From positions 1-9,453 of the forward strand of contig CAYWBI010000151.1 in assembly GCA_964456445.1 (NCBI GenBank): a DNA stretch of 9,453 bases, in the 5' to 3' direction. The position numbers and the translations under genes are program-made. Position 1 is the stretch's first letter. Each line of letters begins with the position of its first letter. Shown here one piece after another: positions 1-7,261 of this stretch. Source of the DNA: CAYWBI01 sp964456445 (GTDB lineage: Bacteria; Calditrichota; Calditrichia; Calditrichales; J004). Below the pieces are notes generated by a model. That model had not been told where the DNA came from. It saw only the letters and a program-made list of their open reading frames with translations, and made no database searches.

Positions 1-1746
1 ATTCCATTTAAGACCGTTGGGGGCATTGGTTTTTGGAAACAACCAGAGACTTTTGCCATTTATCATCTGTTGCGCTTTTTATCCAACCCTCAGGATGACC
101 TGGCACTGATCGGAATATTACGGTCCCGTTTTTTCGCCCTGGGAGACGATACGCTTTTTTTATTACATGAGGAGACAGGAGAGGGTTATCTTGAAAAAAT
201 CTGTGGCCCGCTGCAACAGCCTTATGCGCAAGAAGAGCGGGAGCATCTGCGTACCATATCACACCGTTTAAAAAACTGGCTATCGTTAAGAGAAAGGATT
301 TCGCTCGGTGAACTGTTAAAAAAAATCATCGATGATACGCAGCTGGTGGCCATACTCGGAGCAGAATTTGGCGCGGTACAACGGCTTGGCAATCTGAACA
401 AACTTATCACACTGGCCACATCGTTCGAGCTTGGCAACCCCGGTGGGATGCGGGCCTTTTTTGCCATGATCGACGACCTGATAAAAAGGGAAGTGCGCGA
501 AGGACAGGCAATTACTGAACTGGACGATGACAGCACGGTAAAAATTATGACCATCCATGCATCAAAAGGTTTGCAATTCCCGGTGGTTTTTTTGCCTGCG
601 CTTAATTCCAAAAGCAGCAATCACGGCACAGTTCTTTTGGATGGCGATTTTGGCCTGGCCATCAGCCGGAAAACCGCTGAAAAAAAAGACAAGGAAAGCA
701 ATACCTTGTATGGGCTTTTAACAATCCGCAACCGGCAAAAAGAACAGGCCGAATTAAAAAGACTGTTTTACGTGGGCGCATCCAGGGCAAGCGACCATTT
801 GTATATGTGCGCCACAACAACCAATGGTAAACCAACCCCCAACAGTATCTATGAATTATTGGCCGGCGCCGTGGACAACGCACCGGGCCCCGGTCTTTTT
901 TCAATCGGTGATCCGGCTGCATCTGCAACAGATACCGACAGCGGGAATAAGCCGGGAATATCCGCTATCATCGAAAAACTGCAGCGTGCGGTCCCACGGA
1001 TGGCACAGAAAGGGGCCACGGCAATCCTCCAGCCCATCCCCCGACCGGTTTCGGGAAGGACTTTTTCGGCAACAGCTTTGATGGAATTTATAAAAAACCC
1101 CGAACGCTATTATCAACGTTACCATCTCGGATTTTTTGAAGATGATTATCTTTTTTTCGAAAACCATTCGCCGGAACCGGAAAACCTGAGTTTGCTCAAG
1201 GGAACGCTGCTGCACCGTTTTCTGGAGCTGCTCCCCTGGTTTGACGATGCCGAACCGTTGATTGAACGGATTTTATTCGAGAACGACATATTCGATCCAG
1301 ATAAACAAACCCTCTTCCGGGATGAGATCCTTGCCCTGCAAAAAATGCTTGTTTCTTCTGTCACCGGGCAAAAGATACTTCAGGCCAAACACTACCGAAA
1401 TGAAGTAAGTGTAACCTGTAAACTGGGCGAAGATTATTTGACCGGTAAGTTCGACCGGCTGCAAAAAAACGATGCCGATCAATGGGAAGTTATCGACTAT
1501 AAAACCAATAAGCTTAAACCATCTAATGTGGATAGCCTTTTTGATAACTATGCAATCCAAATAAAGATGTATGCACTATTATTGGCAACCTTATACCCGA
1601 AGCAGGGCTTTTATAACGTTTCACTTTATTTTTTAAGTATCGACCTTCTAAAAACCAAATGCTTTAGCGCAGAAGCCATCAACCACATTCGCAAAGAGTT
1701 TGCATCGATCCTTTCACAAATCAAAGCAACCTTCAGCATACAATAA
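1..1746 (+). CDS. addA: AddA/RecB-type ATP-dependent helicase-nuclease, C-terminal part (5' end outside window)
   Basis: The reading frame is open from base 1, so the true start lies upstream; 581 codons are visible before TAA at 1744-1746. The first visible residues (VGGIGFWKQPE) match the superfamily 1 helicase motif IV region. Motif V (TIHASKGLQFPVVFLP) lies at about 550-597 and motif VI (LFYVGASRAS) at about 763-792. A RecB-family PD-(D/E)XK nuclease domain follows, with GTLLHRFLE at 1201-1227 (His codon 1213), GKFDR (Asp codon 1453), VIDYKTNK (Asp codon 1495, Lys codon 1501) and QIKMYA near 1558. These match the His/Asp/Asp-x-Lys active-site arrangement of RecB, so the nuclease looks intact. 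The family unwinds and resects double-strand DNA ends for RecA loading, in the cytoplasm, usually with an AddB or RecC partner. The fused nuclease fits either AddA or RecB; I prefer AddA by overall look. The partner is not visible and may lie upstream. Confidence 0.9.
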   Translation: MPFKTVGGIGFWKQPETFAIYHLLRFLSNPQDDLALIGILRSRFFALGDDTLFLLHEETGEGYLEKICGPLQQPYAQEEREHLRTISHRLKNWLSLRERISLGELLKKIIDDTQLVAILGAEFGAVQRLGNLNKLITLATSFELGNPGGMRAFFAMIDDLIKREVREGQAITELDDDSTVKIMTIHASKGLQFPVVFLPALNSKSSNHGTVLLDGDFGLAISRKTAEKKDKESNTLYGLLTIRNRQKEQAELKRLFYVGASRASDHLYMCATTTNGKPTPNSIYELLAGAVDNAPGPGLFSIGDPAASATDTDSGNKPGISAIIEKLQRAVPRMAQKGATAILQPIPRPVSGRTFSATALMEFIKNPERYYQRYHLGFFEDDYLFFENHSPEPENLSLLKGTLLHRFLELLPWFDDAEPLIERILFENDIFDPDKQTLFRDEILALQKMLVSSVTGQKILQAKHYRNEVSVTCKLGEDYLTGKFDRLQKNDADQWEVIDYKTNKLKPSNVDSLFDNYAIQIKMYALLLATLYPKQGFYNVSLYFLSIDLLKTKCFSAEAINHIRKEFASILSQIKATFSIQ

Positions 1747-1873
1747 GATATCCGGATGATTTTTTAGTACAAGCCGCTGTTTATTGCCAACAGGGTTAAG
1801 ACATGCTTTGCGGAATAAATTCAATAATATCTCGGTTCTATTGCTTTCAATACACCAAAATAAAATGTACATT

Positions 1874-1903
1874 TTGCAAAGAACGGCATATCACCCATAC
1901 AAT
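1874..1903 (+). promoter_or_regulatory. Possible sigma70-like promoter of the efflux operon
   Basis: TTGCAA (1874-1879) could serve as a -35 element and TACAAT (1898-1903) as a -10, with an 18-bp spacer. The -10 matches the consensus at five of six positions and the -35 at four of six. It lies about 90 bp before the first start codon of the operon. This is a by-eye match in an AT-rich gap. If the organism uses a Bacteroidota-type sigma factor, the motif would not apply. Confidence 0.3.
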
Positions 1904-1955
1904 AAAATCATAAATAATCTGAATATGTTTAAATCTGCGGCATATTTATCCATGC

Positions 1956-1972
1956 TTGCAAGAATTTTGCAA
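1956..1972. repeat. Paired TTGCAA palindromes (possible operator or leader hairpin)
   Basis: TTGCAA occurs at 1956-1961 and again at 1967-1972, separated by GAATT. The repeat period is 11 bp, about one helical turn. Each hexamer is its own reverse complement, so the pair is both a direct and an inverted repeat. In RNA the two copies could form a 6-bp stem with a 5-nt loop, ending 10 nt before the ribosome binding site at 1983-1990. A third copy sits at 1874-1879. A regulatory role is inference; the hexamer alone is common enough to occur by chance. Confidence 0.35.
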
Positions 1973-1982
1973 CCCAATCATT

Positions 1983-1990
1983 AAGGAGGA
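1983..1990 (+). promoter_or_regulatory. Strong ribosome binding site that sets the start of the Yip1-like gene
   Basis: AAGGAGGA is nearly a perfect anti-16S match. It ends 4 nt before ATG at 1995. The frame is open further upstream, to a TTG at 1956, but this site makes ATG 1995 the clear start. It is the strongest ribosome binding site seen in the operon. Confidence 0.85.
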
Positions 1991-1994
1991 AACA

Positions 1995-2714
1995 ATGGAG
2001 ACCATCGACAATACCAATCAGGAAAAACAGATGACCGCTATTGAACGTACGATAAACGTTTTTTATGCGCCGGAAAAAGCCTTTGAAAACATTAACTTGA
2101 AACCAACCTGGCTCTTCCCTGTTTTGCTTATACTTTTTAGCAGCCTGGGCTTTATGTATGCCACTCATGATCTTCAGGCCCGTTATCAGAAAAAAATCAT
2201 CATGGATTCCGAACGTTTTAGCGAGGACCAAAAAGATGAAATATTAGAAGGCATGGAAAATCCTTCCGTATTACGCGAGTATGTTATACCGGCAGTTGGC
2301 GTTTCTCTCACGGCATTTATTATCCCCGCGATTCTGGCCGGGATTTTTATGCTCTTCGGTAATTTTGTTTATGGTGGAACAGCCACATACAAAAATGTTT
2401 TTTCGGTAACTGCCTGGGCCGGTCTGATCGGCATTGTGGAAATGATCGTGAAGGCGCCATTAATGCTGGCCAGGAATACTATGGAAGTCTATACCAGCCT
2501 TGCCGTTCTAATGGATGAAGCGCTTTCCAAAACCTGGGGTTTTCAACTTTTAAACTTAGTCGATGTTTTTGTTATCTGGAAAATTATTATCTACAGCATT
2601 GCCTTTTCCATTGTATTTAAATTGTCTAAGAACAAAAGTTATGCAACTTTATCTGTTTTATACGTAGTATTTGCAGTAATCACGATTAGTTTAACCCGAA
2701 TGCTTTCATTCTAA
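1995..2714 (+). CDS. Yip1-family (PF04893-like) integral membrane protein
   Basis: This encodes 239 residues, starting at ATG 1995 behind a strong ribosome binding site. A short hydrophilic N-terminus leads into NVFYAPEKAFENI (residues 21-33) and LKPTWLFPVLL (35-45). This is the (F/Y)-x-P-x-x-x-(F)-x-x-I...P-x-W pattern typical of bacterial Yip1-domain proteins. About five membrane segments are visible, near residues 39-56, 97-125, 135-157, 185-209 and 215-238. A charged loop at about 57-93 (QARYQKKIIMDSERFSEDQK and beyond) separates the first two. There is no signal peptide and no catalytic motif. The bacterial Yip1 family is largely uncharacterised; the eukaryotic founder acts in Golgi membrane trafficking. 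As first gene of the exporter operon, only 14 bp from the channel gene, it may be an accessory or assembly factor in the inner membrane. That role is inference. The family call is fairly secure, the function unknown. Confidence 0.8.
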   Translation: METIDNTNQEKQMTAIERTINVFYAPEKAFENINLKPTWLFPVLLILFSSLGFMYATHDLQARYQKKIIMDSERFSEDQKDEILEGMENPSVLREYVIPAVGVSLTAFIIPAILAGIFMLFGNFVYGGTATYKNVFSVTAWAGLIGIVEMIVKAPLMLARNTMEVYTSLAVLMDEALSKTWGFQLLNLVDVFVIWKIIIYSIAFSIVFKLSKNKSYATLSVLYVVFAVITISLTRMLSF

Positions 2715-2728
2715 ATAACGGAGTATCC

Positions 2729-4087
2729 ATGAAAAGATTTATCATTCTTCTAAGCGTCCTGTTTATCGCTGCGGGAACGGGCAACGCTCAAAAGCTGAAT
2801 TTAAAAGATTGTATATCCATCGGTCTGCAAAACAACATTAACCTGAAAATTGCCAAAAACAATTATAGTTCCGCAGACTATGACAAAATGGGCAGCTATA
2901 ATGGCATTTTACCTACAATAAACCTAAGTACCGGCAGTGGTGAACGTGTTGAAGGGGAAGCCGAGTTTTTAAGCACCGAACCGGTTGGTTATGATTCAAC
3001 GACCGGAAACATTATTTATGCTCAGATAACCAGAAAAAATCCTAAGACGTCACGTAGATCAAACTCAGCCTCCCTGCGTATAAACGAAACGCTTTTTGAT
3101 GGCGGCATTTGGTGGAACCAAATCCATAAGGCCAGTATCGATCGGGACGCATCCAATATGGATCTGATCAGCGCACGCCAAACCCTGATCCGTGATATCG
3201 AACAGGCATATCTGAATTTGTTAAAAAACCAAAAACTCTACGATGTATATAAGGTGGCCGTTCAACGTAGCCAGGAACAATTGGATCGTACACAAAAGAT
3301 GTATGAGATCGGCTCCAAGGCCAAATTGGATGTCTATCAGGCCAAAGTAAACCTTGGCAATGACAAGATAAATATGTTGACACAAAAAAACACGGTTAGC
3401 GCTTCGCGACGGGATTTGAACATCGTTTTGGGCAGGACGCCATCCGAGCCAATTGAGGTGGAGGCGATTGATGAAACCATCGAGCCGCTACCGGCATTGG
3501 ACGATCTGATCCGGATGGCCCTTGAAAACCAGCCCTTAGTGCAAAAAAATGAGATGGCCATCAAATCACGGGAACTTTCCACGGATATGTCCAGGGGTAT
3601 TCTTTATCCGCGTCTATCCGCTTATTATAACTATGACCGTTTTCATGAGAATTTTAATAAGATTTACAGCAATTTCAATCAAAACTATTCATCGACATAC
3701 GGCGTCACGCTTTCACTGAATATATTTAATGGTCTGTCGGATTATACCAATATCCAAAAATCGAAAATTGCGGAGGCAAACACGCGTGAAAATGCCACTG
3801 CCTACGAGCGAAATTTAAAATCCGCCATTTATCAATACTATGAAAACTATACCTCATACAATGATATTATAGCGATCAATAAAGAAAATCTGGAAGCATC
3901 CAAAGAAGAACTGCGCCTGGCCAACGAACGTTATCGCATTGGTTCCGGAACAGCCTTGGATGTACGCGAGGCACAGGTCAAACGCACCCGGGCGGAGGAG
4001 ACATATATCGCCGCCCGTTATAATGCCCTGATCAACCTGGCACAGTTGGACAGCGAGCTTGGTATTATCGAACAAAAAATTAAATAA
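2729..4087 (+). CDS. TolC-family outer-membrane efflux channel protein
   Basis: This encodes 452 residues, close to usual TolC-family size, with GGAG (2720-2723) 5 nt before ATG. Residues 1-20 form a signal peptide with likely cleavage after GNA-20. No lipobox cysteine is present, so it is a non-lipidated, TolC-like rather than OprM-like member. Two outer-membrane efflux (OEP, PF02321) repeats are visible. Each has the helical-barrel motif Y-x-IGS-x3-LDV-x2-A-x-V: YEIGSKAKLDVYQAKV at 192-207 and YRIGSGTALDVREAQV at 402-417. Likely beta strands lie near 61-68 and 113-124 in repeat one, and 291-302 and 323-335 (YGVTLSLNIFNG) in repeat two. A polar surface loop at about 69-112 joins the first pair. 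The mature protein should trimerise into a beta barrel with a periplasmic tunnel, acting as the exit duct for the pump encoded downstream. Confidence 0.93.
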   Translation: MKRFIILLSVLFIAAGTGNAQKLNLKDCISIGLQNNINLKIAKNNYSSADYDKMGSYNGILPTINLSTGSGERVEGEAEFLSTEPVGYDSTTGNIIYAQITRKNPKTSRRSNSASLRINETLFDGGIWWNQIHKASIDRDASNMDLISARQTLIRDIEQAYLNLLKNQKLYDVYKVAVQRSQEQLDRTQKMYEIGSKAKLDVYQAKVNLGNDKINMLTQKNTVSASRRDLNIVLGRTPSEPIEVEAIDETIEPLPALDDLIRMALENQPLVQKNEMAIKSRELSTDMSRGILYPRLSAYYNYDRFHENFNKIYSNFNQNYSSTYGVTLSLNIFNGLSDYTNIQKSKIAEANTRENATAYERNLKSAIYQYYENYTSYNDIIAINKENLEASKEELRLANERYRIGSGTALDVREAQVKRTRAEETYIAARYNALINLAQLDSELGIIEQKIK

Positions 4088-4112
4088 AACATCACCGATC
4101 GGAGCCGGACAA

Positions 4113-5321
4113 ATGAAAAAAATATTAATAATAATCGGACTGATTGTGGTTATCGGCGGGATTACTGCCATGACCCTTTTAAAGGAAGATAAAGGGGTGG
4201 AAGTAACCGTGCAAAAGATTGACCGCGGTACCGTTATAAAAAAAGTCACCGGTTCCGGTCGGATAAAACCGGCGCTGGAGGTCAAGATCAGCGCCAATGT
4301 TTCCGGAAAAATTTTACATATTCATGCCGAAGAGGGGGATTCTGTAAAAAAGGGGGATCTCCTGGTCCAGCTTGATCGCGAACAATATGTTGCCGCCTTG
4401 CAACGTGCGGAAAGCGCCCTGCTGGCCGCGGTGGCAAATGAGAAAAAAAGTGAAAATGACATGGCGCGGACGCAAAAACTGTATGACCAAAAACTCATAT
4501 CCGACGCCGACTATGAAGCCGCAGATGCAAGCCTAAAAGCATTAAAGGCCCAACGTCAGCAAATGGAAGCCTCACGCAACGAGGCGCAAGACAAATTAAA
4601 CAAAACCCGGCTTTATGCCACAATGGACGGCATTGTCACAAAGCTTAACAAAGAAGAAGGCGAAATGGCCATTGGGGCCACCTTTCAGGAAGATGTGATT
4701 ATGGTGATATCCGATCTTTCAGTTATGGAATCCGTTATCGAAGTGGATGAAAACGAAGTGGTCAACCTGCAGCTTGGCGATACATGCGATGTTGAACTTG
4801 ACGCCTTCCCGGATACTACCTTTCGCGGAAAAGTAAGCAAAATCGCCAACACGGCCATAACACGCGGTTTGGGCACACAGGAAGAAATCACGAATTTTGA
4901 AGTGACGGTTACCATAAATAATGCGGATCATCGTTTCCGTCCCGGTATGAGCACCACGGTTGATGTATATAGCAAACGCGCCGATAATGTTTTACGCATC
5001 CCAATCCAGGCGGTTACCGTGCGTGAAAAGCAAAAACTGCAAAAGAAAACAGACGTAGAGGATAAAAAACCCCTGGCCGAAGAAACAAGCAGCAAACCCG
5101 CCGGCAAAGATATGGTTGAAGTGGTTTTTGTCGTGGACAAAAACAATCGGACAAACATGCACCCCATCAAAGTGGGTATAAACGATGATGATTACTATGC
5201 CGTTACATCCGGTCTAAATGAAGGCGACCGCGTTGTAACAGGGCCCTATAAAACATTAAGCAAAAGCTTAAAGAACGATGAAAAAATCCGCATAAAAAAA
5301 GAAAAAAAACAACATGATTAA
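4113..5321 (+). CDS. MacA/HlyD-type periplasmic adaptor (membrane fusion protein)
   Basis: This encodes 402 residues. GGAG at 4101-4104 favours ATG 4113 over upstream in-frame codons that overlap the channel gene. One N-terminal membrane anchor covers about residues 4-23, with no lipobox, as in MacA. Next come a barrel-sandwich (lipoyl) half near 58-90 (ISANVSGKI, GDSVKKGDLLVQLD), an alpha-helical hairpin at about 91-165, the second lipoyl half near 166-200 (ATMDGIVTKL), a beta-barrel domain at about 205-287 and a membrane-proximal domain. The hairpin tip has R119-x3-L123-x6-S130, exactly the RLS spacing used by adaptors that dock on TolC. A lysine/glutamate-rich stretch at about 305-334 looks like an insertion. 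The C-terminus is very basic (KIRIKKEKK). It should bridge the permeases and the channel, and its stop overlaps the ATPase start by 8 bp, implying coupled translation. Confidence 0.93.
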   Translation: MKKILIIIGLIVVIGGITAMTLLKEDKGVEVTVQKIDRGTVIKKVTGSGRIKPALEVKISANVSGKILHIHAEEGDSVKKGDLLVQLDREQYVAALQRAESALLAAVANEKKSENDMARTQKLYDQKLISDADYEAADASLKALKAQRQQMEASRNEAQDKLNKTRLYATMDGIVTKLNKEEGEMAIGATFQEDVIMVISDLSVMESVIEVDENEVVNLQLGDTCDVELDAFPDTTFRGKVSKIANTAITRGLGTQEEITNFEVTVTINNADHRFRPGMSTTVDVYSKRADNVLRIPIQAVTVREKQKLQKKTDVEDKKPLAEETSSKPAGKDMVEVVFVVDKNNRTNMHPIKVGINDDDYYAVTSGLNEGDRVVTGPYKTLSKSLKNDEKIRIKKEKKQHD

Positions 5322-5994
5322 AATAACCGATCTTGTTAAACGCTATACGTTGGGCGAGACGGAAGTTTTCGCCCTGAACGGTCTGGATCTAAATATTAGC
5401 AAAGGCGAATATCTCGCGATCATGGGGCCATCCGGCTCTGGCAAATCAACGCTGATGAACATTATCGGTTGTCTTGATGTGCCCACGGCTGGGGAATATT
5501 ATTTAAACGACAATCGTGTTTCCCAATTATCCGATGATGAGCAGGCCGTTATCCGCAACAAGGAAATAGGTTTTGTGTTCCAAACCTTTAACCTGCTTCC
5601 ACGGGCCGATGCGCTGCATAATGTGGAATTACCATTGATTTATAAGGGCACCCCTAAAACAGAACGACAACGTATTGCCGAGGACACGCTTACCAGCGTC
5701 GGCCTGGGCGACCGGATGCACCATAAACCCAGCGAACTTTCCGGCGGGCAACGCCAACGGGTAGCCATCGGACGTGCACTTGTCAACAAGCCGTCCATCA
5801 TTTTGGCCGATGAACCCACCGGTAACCTGGATAGCAAAACCGGCGCTGAGATCATGAAAATTTTTACGGACCTGCATCAGTCCGGAAATACGATTATCCT
5901 GGTTACACACGAAGAAGACATTGCAAAACTAAGCAATCGGATCGTCCGTCTAAAAGACGGTAAAATCATTTCCGATGAACCTGTAAACAATTAA
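5314..5994 (+). CDS. ABC transporter ATP-binding protein, MacB/LolD type
   Basis: This encodes 226 residues, the normal size for a stand-alone LolD/MacB-type nucleotide-binding subunit. All ATPase motifs are intact: Walker A GPSGSGKST (38-46), Q-loop glutamine 90 in VFQTFNLLPR, signature LSGGQ (142-146), Walker B IILAD with catalytic E167, D-loop NLDS (171-174) and switch histidine H199. The IRNKEIGFVFQ segment is typical of the LolD/MacB branch that partners FtsX-fold permeases. It is cytoplasmic and should dimerise beneath the two permeases to drive mechanotransmission-type export. ATG 5314 lies inside the last codons of the adaptor gene. There is no Shine-Dalgarno sequence, only an A-rich tract, so translation probably depends on ribosomes finishing the adaptor. 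In E. coli MacB the equivalent domain is fused to the permease; here it is separate. Confidence 0.95.
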   Translation: MIKITDLVKRYTLGETEVFALNGLDLNISKGEYLAIMGPSGSGKSTLMNIIGCLDVPTAGEYYLNDNRVSQLSDDEQAVIRNKEIGFVFQTFNLLPRADALHNVELPLIYKGTPKTERQRIAEDTLTSVGLGDRMHHKPSELSGGQRQRVAIGRALVNKPSIILADEPTGNLDSKTGAEIMKIFTDLHQSGNTIILVTHEEDIAKLSNRIVRLKDGKIISDEPVNN

Positions 5995-5999
5995 CGGCA

Positions 6000-6007
6000 G
6001 GAAGAGG
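6000..6007 (+). promoter_or_regulatory. Ribosome binding site supporting a GTG start for permease 1
   Basis: GGAAGAGG ends 4 nt before GTG at 6012 and lies in the 17-bp gap after the ATPase stop. The next in-frame ATG is at 6054 and lacks such a site, so GTG 6012 is preferred. Confidence 0.65.
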
Positions 6008-6011
6008 ACGT

Positions 6012-7244
6012 GTGATCTATTTAAAAATATCCCAATTAAACGAATATCTGCGCATGGCCTGGAGCGCGATTATCGGACATAAATTGCGGTCTTTTCTTAC
6101 CACACTTGGCATCTTTATTGGGGTTACCACAATTATAACTATCTGGACAACCATCCAGGGTCTTAACAGTTATGTAAATGGCACGCTTGCAGATATTGGA
6201 AACTCAGTTGTTTATGTGGAAAAATATCCCTGGATCATTAAAAATGATTTCTGGAAATACCGTAACAGAAAAAAGGTTTCCTGGAAGGAATATGAAGCCA
6301 TAAAGCGATACAGTCATTTGGCCGCGCATATTGCACCGCAAATAAGCTCACGCAAAATTGTGAGCTATAAAGCCAAACGGTATGATAACATTCCCATCTT
6401 GGGAACAACGGAACAGTTCGCGGATATTTCAAGCACAAATATAAGCGATGGACGTTTTATGACCCCACCGGATATCCGGAGTCGTTCCAGGGTGGTGGTG
6501 ATTGGAGCAGAACTGGCGACCCAACTTTTTGATAATGCAAGTCCCCTTGGACAACATATAAAAATCGATCAGGCCCGCTACCGTATAATTGGCGTATTGG
6601 AAAAGCAGGGTTCCTTCTTTGGCCAAAGCCGGGACAATTTTGCCATCATTCCAATCGGAACTTTCCAACATTCCTTTGGTAATAATCGCGGGATGCAAAT
6701 TGCCGTTGCCACGGACAAAACCGATGATTTGGATAATTTAAAAGACGAGTTAAACGGTATATTACGCAAAGTTCGCCACGTTAAACCGGGCGCAGAGAAC
6801 GATTTTGCCATAAACCAGATGGATCAGTTGACCAGTTTTTATAGTAGCGCAACATCCACCTTGTATGGCATTATTTTTGTAATTGCAGCAATATCATTAT
6901 TGGTTGGAGGTATTGGTATAACAAATATCATGCTGGTGAGTGTTACTGAACGTACCCGTGAAATTGGGGTCCGTAAGGCCCTGGGGGCAACGCGCAACAA
7001 TATACTCAGCCAGTTCATAATCGAATCGGTTGCCATTGCTTCTATTGGCGGTGTTATTGGAATCCTCTTCGGGATTGGCGCGGGTTTAATGATCTTAAAT
7101 TCAATGAGTGTAGAGGGTGGGATTGCCTTTAGCTCGATCGCTGTTGGATTTTTATTTTCAGCATTTGTTGGAATTGTGTCCGGCTTGTATCCCGCATACA
7201 AAGCGGCCAATATGAACCCCATAGATTCACTTCGATATGAATAA
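6012..7244 (+). CDS. MacB-type ABC transporter permease, first of a pair
   Basis: This encodes 410 residues with a GTG start. Topology is that of MacB/LolC/FtsX-fold permeases: TM1 near residues 28-48, preceded by the family motif GHKLRSFLTTLGIFIG, then a large periplasmic MacB_PCD-type domain (about 50-280), then TM2-TM4 near 284-308, 339-363 and 373-395. The coupling-helix region is well conserved: GGIGITNIMLVSVTERTREIG at 299-319, then RKALGA. The C-terminus (MNPIDSLRYE) is the usual family ending. The early periplasmic segment at 70-92 is unusually rich in Trp, Tyr, Phe, Lys and Arg, unlike the matching part of the second permease. It lacks an ATPase domain and must use the preceding ATPase, probably as a heterodimer with the next gene product. 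The family assignment is secure; the substrate is unknown. Confidence 0.93.
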   Translation: MIYLKISQLNEYLRMAWSAIIGHKLRSFLTTLGIFIGVTTIITIWTTIQGLNSYVNGTLADIGNSVVYVEKYPWIIKNDFWKYRNRKKVSWKEYEAIKRYSHLAAHIAPQISSRKIVSYKAKRYDNIPILGTTEQFADISSTNISDGRFMTPPDIRSRSRVVVIGAELATQLFDNASPLGQHIKIDQARYRIIGVLEKQGSFFGQSRDNFAIIPIGTFQHSFGNNRGMQIAVATDKTDDLDNLKDELNGILRKVRHVKPGAENDFAINQMDQLTSFYSSATSTLYGIIFVIAAISLLVGGIGITNIMLVSVTERTREIGVRKALGATRNNILSQFIIESVAIASIGGVIGILFGIGAGLMILNSMSVEGGIAFSSIAVGFLFSAFVGIVSGLYPAYKAANMNPIDSLRYE

Positions 7245-7261
7245 CGTGAAAGCGGCTCACT

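Larger units (their letters stand above)
1747..1994. other. Intergenic leader between the helicase gene and the efflux operon
   Basis: This 248-bp AT-rich gap separates the helicase gene from the efflux operon. The only notable reading frame, a 66-codon TTG-started frame at 1784-1984, has no Shine-Dalgarno sequence and an unconvincing composition, so I do not call it a gene. The gap holds a possible sigma70-like promoter, three TTGCAA palindromes and the strong ribosome binding site of the next gene. No convincing intrinsic terminator for the helicase gene is visible. The perfect palindrome ATCCGGAT at 1750-1757 sits just before six T's but has no loop. Confidence 0.7.

Noticed and set aside
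1..1746. Helicase-nuclease gene as part of a phage-defence island
   Set aside because: Its motifs are those of housekeeping AddA/RecB recombination enzymes, and no other defence gene, integrase or repeat array is nearby.
1750..1765. ATCCGGAT palindrome followed by six T's as a terminator for the helicase gene
   Set aside because: An 8-bp perfect palindrome leaves no loop, so it cannot form a stable terminator hairpin. A nearby CTGTT...AACAG pair (1777-1793) is only 5 bp and lacks a U tract.
1841..1866. TTGCTT and TAAAAT as a promoter
   Set aside because: The spacer is only 14 bp, too short for a sigma70-type promoter. The pair at 1874-1903 is better.
1784..1984. 66-codon TTG-started frame in the leader of the efflux operon
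   Set aside because: There is no ribosome binding site, no recognisable domain, AT-driven composition, and it overlaps the proposed promoter and the leader repeats. More likely chance.
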